In this document: in pieces, positions 58,362 through 64,000 of the stretch
How the letters are laid out: each line of letters opens with the position of its first letter
Position numbering within the stretch: position 1 is the first letter of the stretch
From: Mycobacterium sp. URHD0025
Lineage (GTDB): Bacteria > Actinomycetota > Actinomycetes > Mycobacteriales > Mycobacteriaceae
Assembly: GCF_000426065.1 (NCBI RefSeq)
Contig: NZ_AUEQ01000008.1
Location: 310,001-374,000 of the forward strand
DNA length: 64,000 nt
Direction: 5' to 3'
Program-made: the position numbers and the translations under genes
The notes under the pieces: model-generated
What the model was told of the DNA's origin: nothing
The model's database searches: none
Seen by the model: only the letters and a program-made list of their open reading frames with translations

Positions 58362-59188
58362 CGCCCAAGCCGCCCGCACCCGGTTGAGCACCTCGCGGGG
58401 ACGGTCTTCCTTGATGACGCGTATGTGCAGCCAGCCCTGGCGCTGGATCATGCGCAACCGTGTGGCGTCCCAGGCGTACCGCTTGCGGTCGGTCTGGTGC
58501 TGAATCCCGTCGTACTCCAAGGCGATCATGGGGTCGTCCCAGCCCATGTCGAGATAGGCGAACTCATTGCCGTAATCGTCGAGGACAGGGATCTGGGTGC
58601 GGGGTCGCGGGTAACCGGCGTCCACCACCAGCAGGCGCAGCCAGGTCTCCTTCGGCGAATCAGCGCCGGCATCCATCAGCCTGAGCGCCTCCCGGCACCT
58701 CCGCATTCCACGGGCACCCGCGTACCGGTCGATGAGCGGCTGACGTGCTCTACGTCCAGGCCCGTCGCTCGGGCGAGCGCGTCGAGATGCTCGACGGCGG
58801 CGCGGCGGGGCAGGTATCGGCCTAGGTCGAGCGCGGTCCGGGCCGAGCTCGTGACGGCCATGCCGTGGATCTCCTCCACTTCGTCCGGAGCGAATCGGTC
58901 GTTGTGGGTGACGATTCCGCGCGGCGGCCGATTGTTGGCCCAGATGAGTTCGATCGGCGCTTCCTCGTCGACCCATTTGGCACCGTGGAGTGCCGCGGCG
59001 GCTCGGCCGGTGATGACTCCACCCCGCTTGGACCACAACCACGCGCCGACTGTGTTGCCGTACAGCGAGGGTTCAGCCATCCGCGGGGTGTAGATGTCCG
59101 GAAAGATCGCCCGATATGCAGAGCGAAGGCGGCCCCTGGTGAGTTCGCCTCGTGCGATGGCCTCGCTGCCGACGAATATCGTTCCCAT
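58320..59188 (-). pseudogene. AbiEi antitoxin-like/DUF559 protein, frameshifted
   Basis: Two overlapping frames make one gene. Frame 1 (59188 to about 58738) gives VGSEAIARGELTRGRLRSAY, then WLWSKRGGVITGRAAAALHG, the AbiEi-like winged-helix part. It then leaves homology after GLDVEHVSR. Frame 2 (about 58736 to 58320) gives LIDRYAGARGMRRCREALRL, then the DUF559 nuclease-like core LDMGWDDPMIALEYDGIQHQ and GWLHIRVIKEDRP. Joining them needs one base near 58737-58738 (CGC TC to CGx CTC). This two-part family is common and multicopy in mycobacteria. Either a real 1-base deletion or a sequencing error; the rest of both parts is intact. Function unknown. Confidence 0.8.
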
Positions 59189-59232
59189 GCGGCGAGAATG
59201 CAGTCACTGTCCGACATTCAGGCCCCGACCTT

Positions 59233-59296
59233 CGCGAAACAGCGCCTGCGGTTGCCAAGCCGACGATTTGACGACCCTGGCTTCTGTCTCGCGGGT
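59233..59296. repeat. flanking repeat B, after lprE
   Basis: The second copy of the 64-base element, upstream of the AbiEi/DUF559 gene and starting 7 bases past the lprE stop. Minus-strand RNA can pair CGCGAGACAG with CTGTTTCGCG, a 10-base stem with one G-U, so it may be the lprE terminator. Translated in the frame of copy A it reads RETEARVVKSSAW against RETEARAAKPAA, so it could also be the remnant end of another gene copy. Confidence 0.6.
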
Positions 59297-59302
59297 GAAA
59301 AG

Positions 59303-59863
59303 CTACATGTTGCCCATCAACTCCACACCGCCGCCGTTCCAGCGGAACTTCACCGTGCTGGCCAGTCCGTGGAGTCCGCCGGAGTACTGCAGAGCCACGG
59401 TGTCACCGGTACTGGCCGTCTTGTCGATGCTGTTGAAGCCGTACGTGTCGGGCACACCGGTGGGGATGAACTTGCCGAGGTGGAACAGGACGGCCCGGGT
59501 GTTCGGATGTGCGGAGTTGGTGTTGGCCCGCACGATCACCGCCGACAGCTGCGCGCACTCGTTGTAGTTGCCCGCGACCGGCTCGGGACTCCAGGCCTGG
59601 TTGCTGCGCGGGTCTCGCGGCAGCTCGGAGACGGCTTTGGCGATCTCGGGAGCGGCCAAGTTCACCGCGCACGGATCGGCCTGGGCTGGTGCCGACGTGG
59701 GCGCGGCCTTGGCGGCGGGTGCGGTCACCGAGGTCGGTGCGGGGCCGGGTCCGGCGTCGGGCGTTTTGGAGACGGTGGAATCACCCGATCCGCACGCGGT
59801 GAGGGTGAGCGCGGCCGCCAAGATGGCCCATGGCGCCGTCGCGAACGTTGCGACCCGATTCAC
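59303..59863 (-). CDS. lprE: lipoprotein LprE
   Basis: 186 residues from GTG 59863. The long open frame continues to 61696 but is antisense to deaD. Lipobox LTAC (Cys24) after a hydrophobic ATAPWAILAAALT core. Pro/Ala-rich spacer (about 30-65), then a compact domain with DPCAVNLAAPEIAKAVSELP, YNECAQLSAVIVRAN (two cysteines likely disulphide-linked), VLFHLGKFIPTG and a final beta-rich region ending FRWNGGGVELMGNM, as in Rv1252c and the LppP/LprE family. Anchored on the outer face of the membrane. M. tuberculosis LprE influences host TLR2 signalling. Confidence 0.88.
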   Translation of the reverse strand: MNRVATFATAPWAILAAALTLTACGSGDSTVSKTPDAGPGPAPTSVTAPAAKAAPTSAPAQADPCAVNLAAPEIAKAVSELPRDPRSNQAWSPEPVAGNYNECAQLSAVIVRANTNSAHPNTRAVLFHLGKFIPTGVPDTYGFNSIDKTASTGDTVALQYSGGLHGLASTVKFRWNGGGVELMGNM

Positions 59864-59871
59864 AGTTGGGC

Positions 59872-59877
59872 AACCTA
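59872..59877 (-). promoter_or_regulatory. -10 element of lprE, leaderless
   Basis: TAGGTT on the minus strand (59877-59872) fits TANNNT, eight bases before the GTG at 59863. No SD is present. The 87-base gap to deaD must also hold the deaD promoter; CACTAG near 59934 is a weak candidate. Confidence 0.4.
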
Positions 59878-59950
59878 CCGTGGCCCCGCGGCGGGTTTGT
59901 GCAGGCGCGCGGCCAGGATTCCCGTCGATTGGCACTAGACTTCTGAACCG

Positions 59951-61707
<1,757 letters not shown>

Positions 61708-61711
<4 letters not shown>

Positions 61712-62868
61712 CGGTTTCCCGCAGCGTGACGGATCCGTCGGATCAGGGTGGTCTCGAATCGGTCGACGCCCCGGCGTCGTCGTCCATCCGCGTCGCTTCG
61801 CTGACCGGGATCCGCGCGGTGGCCGCCATTCTGGTGGTGCTGACGCATGCGGCCTACACCACCGGGAAGTACCCGCAGGGATATGTGGGGCTGGTGTATT
61901 CGCGTGCCGAGATCGGGGTGCCGATCTTCTTCGTGCTCAGTGGGTTTCTGTTGTTCCGGCCGTGGGTGAAGGCTTCTGCGACCGGTGGTGCGCCACCGTC
62001 GGTGCGCCGCTATGCCTGGCACCGGGTACGACGGATCATGCCGGCCTACGTGGTGACGGTGCTCATCGCGTACCTGCTCTATCACTTTCGGACCGGGGGC
62101 CCGAATCCCGGGCACACCTGGATCGGGCTGTTCCGCAATCTGACGCTGACCCAGATCTACACCGACAACTACCTGTTCTCCTACCTGCACCAGGGGCTGA
62201 CGCAGATGTGGAGCCTGGCGGTGGAGGCGGCGTTCTATGTGGTGCTGCCGCTGATCGCCTACCTGCTGATGGTGGTGTTGTGCCGGCGGCGTTGGCGGCC
62301 GGGCTTGTTGTTCTTCGGTCTGGCGCTGTTGGCCGCGGTGTCGCCGGTGTGGCTCACGATCGTGCACGATTCGACGAATCTGCCTGACGGCGCCCGGCTT
62401 TGGCTGCCCACCTACATGGCGTGGTTCGTGGCGGGGATGGCCCTGACGGTGCTGGGGCAGCTCAAGGTGCGCGGCTACGCCATGGTGTGTGTGCCGTTGG
62501 CGGTGGTGTGTTATTTCATCGCGTCGACGCCGATCGCGGGGGAACCGACCACGTCGCCGGCCAAGTTGAGTGAGGCGTTGTTCAAGACGTTCTTCTACGC
62601 GGTGATCGCGGCGTTGTTGGTGGCACCGCCGGCGCTGGGCGACCGCGGTTGGTACAACCGGTTTCTGGCTTCGCGGCCTATGGTCTTCCTCGGTGAGATC
62701 TCTTACGAGATCTTCCTGATCCACCTGATGATCATGGAATTGGTGATGGTCGAGGTGATGCGCGATCCGGTCTACACCGGGTCGATGTTCAGCCTGTTCG
62801 TGCTCACGATGGTGTTCACCATTCCGGCAGCGTGGTTGCTGCACCGGTTCACGCGCGTCCGCTCCTGA
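61708..62868 (+). CDS. acyltransferase 3 family membrane protein (Rv1254-like)
   Basis: 386 residues, ten or so membrane helices. ASLTGIRAVAAILVVLTHAA holds the family's helix 1 with the essential histidine, and RRYAWHRVRRIMPAYVVTV is the R-x10-H/RxxR region of helix 3; SLAVEAAFYVVLPLIAYLL and FLGEISYEIFLIHLMIME are the later signatures. These enzymes move acetyl, succinyl or longer acyl groups across the membrane to surface sugars or lipids. The acceptor is unknown. Coupled to deaD by a 4-base overlap, an order kept in M. tuberculosis. Confidence 0.88.
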
Positions 62869-62876
62869 TCTTGTAG

Positions 62877-62895
62877 TTAGGGTATGCTTACCTAA
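62877..62895. promoter_or_regulatory. IdeR/DtxR iron box
   Basis: TTAGGGTATGCTTACCTAA agrees with the IdeR consensus TTAGGTTAGGCTAACCTAA at 16 of 19 positions. It overlaps a -10-like TATGCT (62883-62888) and lies 25 bases before the siderophore-interacting protein start, the classic place for iron-dependent repression. CTCTCGAGAG (62905-62914) downstream is an additional small palindrome. Confidence 0.8.
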
Positions 62896-62920
62896 CGAAA
62901 GAGTCTCTCGAGAGGTGTAC

Positions 62921-63631
62921 ATGGGCGAGCAGAAGGCGTCGCGCGGGTTGGAAGGAGCCCTGGTCAAGCTTTGGCGGGGCGGTGATTACGAGCTGACGGT
63001 GTCAGGCTGCACCGAACTCACGCCGAATTACCTGAGACTGCACTTCCGCGCCGAGCGGCTGCTCGCCGAACAGCGGGTGCATCCGACGATGTGGGTGCGG
63101 GGCTGGTTTCCCAATGGCGGCAAGGCGCACCAACGTGGCTACACGCTGGTCAATCCCGATGTGGAGGCCGGGACCGTCGACATCGATTTCGCCATGCACG
63201 ACGGCATCGCGACCAGCTGGGCCCGTACCGCACGGCCCGGCGATGTTCTGGAGGTCACGGTCCTGGGCAGCGACTTCGCGTTGCCCGAACCGCCACCTGC
63301 CGGCTATGTGATCGTCGGCGACACCGCGTCGCTGCCCGCGATCAACTCGCTGCTGGATGCGATCGGGGACGCGCCGGCCCGAGTCTTCCTCGAGGCGGGC
63401 CACGACGACGATCGCGAACTGCCGGTCACCGGTGACGCCGAGATCACCTGGGTGGACCGCGCCGACGGGAATCTGATCGAGGCTGTGAGTGCATCGGCTT
63501 TCGACGCCTCCGACCACTTCGGCTGGGTTGCCTGCAACAACCGCACCACCCGGGCCGTGGCGCGGATCTTCCGCGAGGAGTACGGCATCCCCCGCAAATC
63601 CGTCAAGGCACGGGCCTATTGGGTGGCCTGA
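62921..63631 (+). CDS. siderophore-interacting protein, FAD-dependent ferric reductase
   Basis: 236 residues from ATG 62921, with AGAGG at 62911-62915. SIP/ViuB family: FAD domain with RGYTLVNPDVEAGTVDIDF (the RxYT motif that binds flavin) and a C-terminal NAD(P)H region beginning YVIVGDTASLPAINSLL. Asp/Glu-rich HDDDRELPVTG and the end GIPRKSVKARAYW are typical. Family members reduce ferric siderophores in the cytoplasm to free the iron, here probably exochelin, mycobactin or a xenosiderophore. The iron box upstream implies IdeR control. No siderophore importer is adjacent. Confidence 0.88.
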   Translation: MGEQKASRGLEGALVKLWRGGDYELTVSGCTELTPNYLRLHFRAERLLAEQRVHPTMWVRGWFPNGGKAHQRGYTLVNPDVEAGTVDIDFAMHDGIATSWARTARPGDVLEVTVLGSDFALPEPPPAGYVIVGDTASLPAINSLLDAIGDAPARVFLEAGHDDDRELPVTGDAEITWVDRADGNLIEAVSASAFDASDHFGWVACNNRTTRAVARIFREEYGIPRKSVKARAYWVA

Positions 63632-63640
63632 GCGTCTGAC

Positions 63641-64000
63641 TCAGAGCGCAGTCTGGATCGGCGCGGGCGTCTCGGCGATCTCGTCGAGCACCCGGACGTT
63701 GTGGGCCACGTCGCGGCTCTCGCGGGCGGCGATCTCCTTGATCGCGAGGTCGAAGGCACCGATCAAGCTGGGCGGGTCGAACACTGCCTGCGCCTGCCGG
63801 CTGACCTGGAGGTCGCGCGCCCAGATCGTCGTCGGTCGCGCGAATCCGGGCTCGAGGGCCAGCACCGTGGCGAACCGCCAGGCGCTGTCGCGCAGCGAAC
63901 GGATGGCCTCGTTGAGGACGAAGATCTGATGCTGCCGGAGCACGGCGTAGATGTCGGCCAGCGCCGGAGAGAGTTCGTTGATGTCGTTGACCACCCCGCC
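63641..64000 (-). CDS. unrecognised protein, C-terminal part, cut by the right edge
   Basis: At least 119 codons ending at 63641. The frame stays open to the edge; a GTG at 63994 is possible but unsupported, so I treat it as 5'-truncated. The sequence looks helical and amphipathic (LADIYAVLRQHQIFVLNEAI, then LIGAFDLAIKEIAARESRDV) with one conserved-looking RPTTIWARDLQVSRQAQ. I do not recognise the family. It converges with the siderophore-interacting protein gene, 9 bases apart. Confidence 0.5.
   Translation of the reverse strand, partial: GGVVNDINELSPALADIYAVLRQHQIFVLNEAIRSLRDSAWRFATVLALEPGFARPTTIWARDLQVSRQAQAVFDPPSLIGAFDLAIKEIAARESRDVAHNVRVLDEIAETPAPIQTAL

Overview
The window is GC-rich, densely packed chromosomal DNA from a fast-growing mycobacterium (Mycolicibacterium type). 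Gene order follows the M. tuberculosis block from fadD36 (Rv1193) through dapD-dapE, fadD6-folP2-gpgS, glgA/glgC, sigE-rseA-htrA-tatB, mrp, lpqY-sugABC, corA and kgd to deaD-Rv1254. Several features recall M. smegmatis: a malic enzyme where M. tuberculosis has mdh, an ABC-F gene after dapE, and the N-terminus of Kgd. No tRNA, rRNA, insertion sequence, integrase or CRISPR array was seen. Assignments rest on protein motifs and remembered gene order; no search was run.

Left part (1-9.8 kb): the tail of an acyl-CoA synthetase, a VOC protein, a small exported peptide, divergent dapD/dapE (diaminopimelate and lysine for the wall), an S4 RNA-binding protein and an ABC-F ribosome-protection-type ATPase behind a 170-base leader. 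A minus-strand group follows: TetR, STAS, a STAND-type ATPase with a repeat-rich C-terminus, and an EspC-like type VII candidate. An 8-3-8 palindrome in front of the STAS gene shares its core with the promoter of the divergent LOG gene.

9.8-22.9 kb: fadD6, folP2-gpgS (methylglucose lipopolysaccharide initiation), a DivIVA-like protein, tag, a DUF3117 protein, the divergent pair glgM/glgC (ADP-glucose to maltose-1-phosphate and glucan), two tandem isoprenylcysteine methyltransferase-like membrane proteins, and a TetR-ABC efflux operon of the Rv1219c-1217c type.

22.9-33.7 kb: the envelope-stress locus sigE-rseA-htrA-tatB opposite an O-methyltransferase, then on the minus strand a MgtE-N/CBS protein, a DUF1003 protein, a lytic transglycosylase and mrp. 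A CitE-like lyase and two small membrane proteins follow.

33.7-45.5 kb: the trehalose-recycling transporter lpqY-sugABC with an added suppressor-of-fused gene, corA, malic enzyme, lpqZ, an SDR, and an XRE regulator divergent from a methionine aminopeptidase across two palindromes.

45.5-64 kb: an MHS transporter, kgd, a membrane protein, two drug exporters (Bcr and DHA2 types), a D-2-hydroxyacid dehydrogenase, a three-module Cas4-like nuclease/RNase H-fold exonuclease/SF1 helicase, a frameshifted AbiEi/DUF559 gene bounded by related repeats, lprE, deaD, an acyltransferase, and a siderophore-interacting protein behind a near-consensus IdeR box. The best candidates for undescribed biology are the TetR-STAS-STAND-EspC group and the nuclease-helicase.
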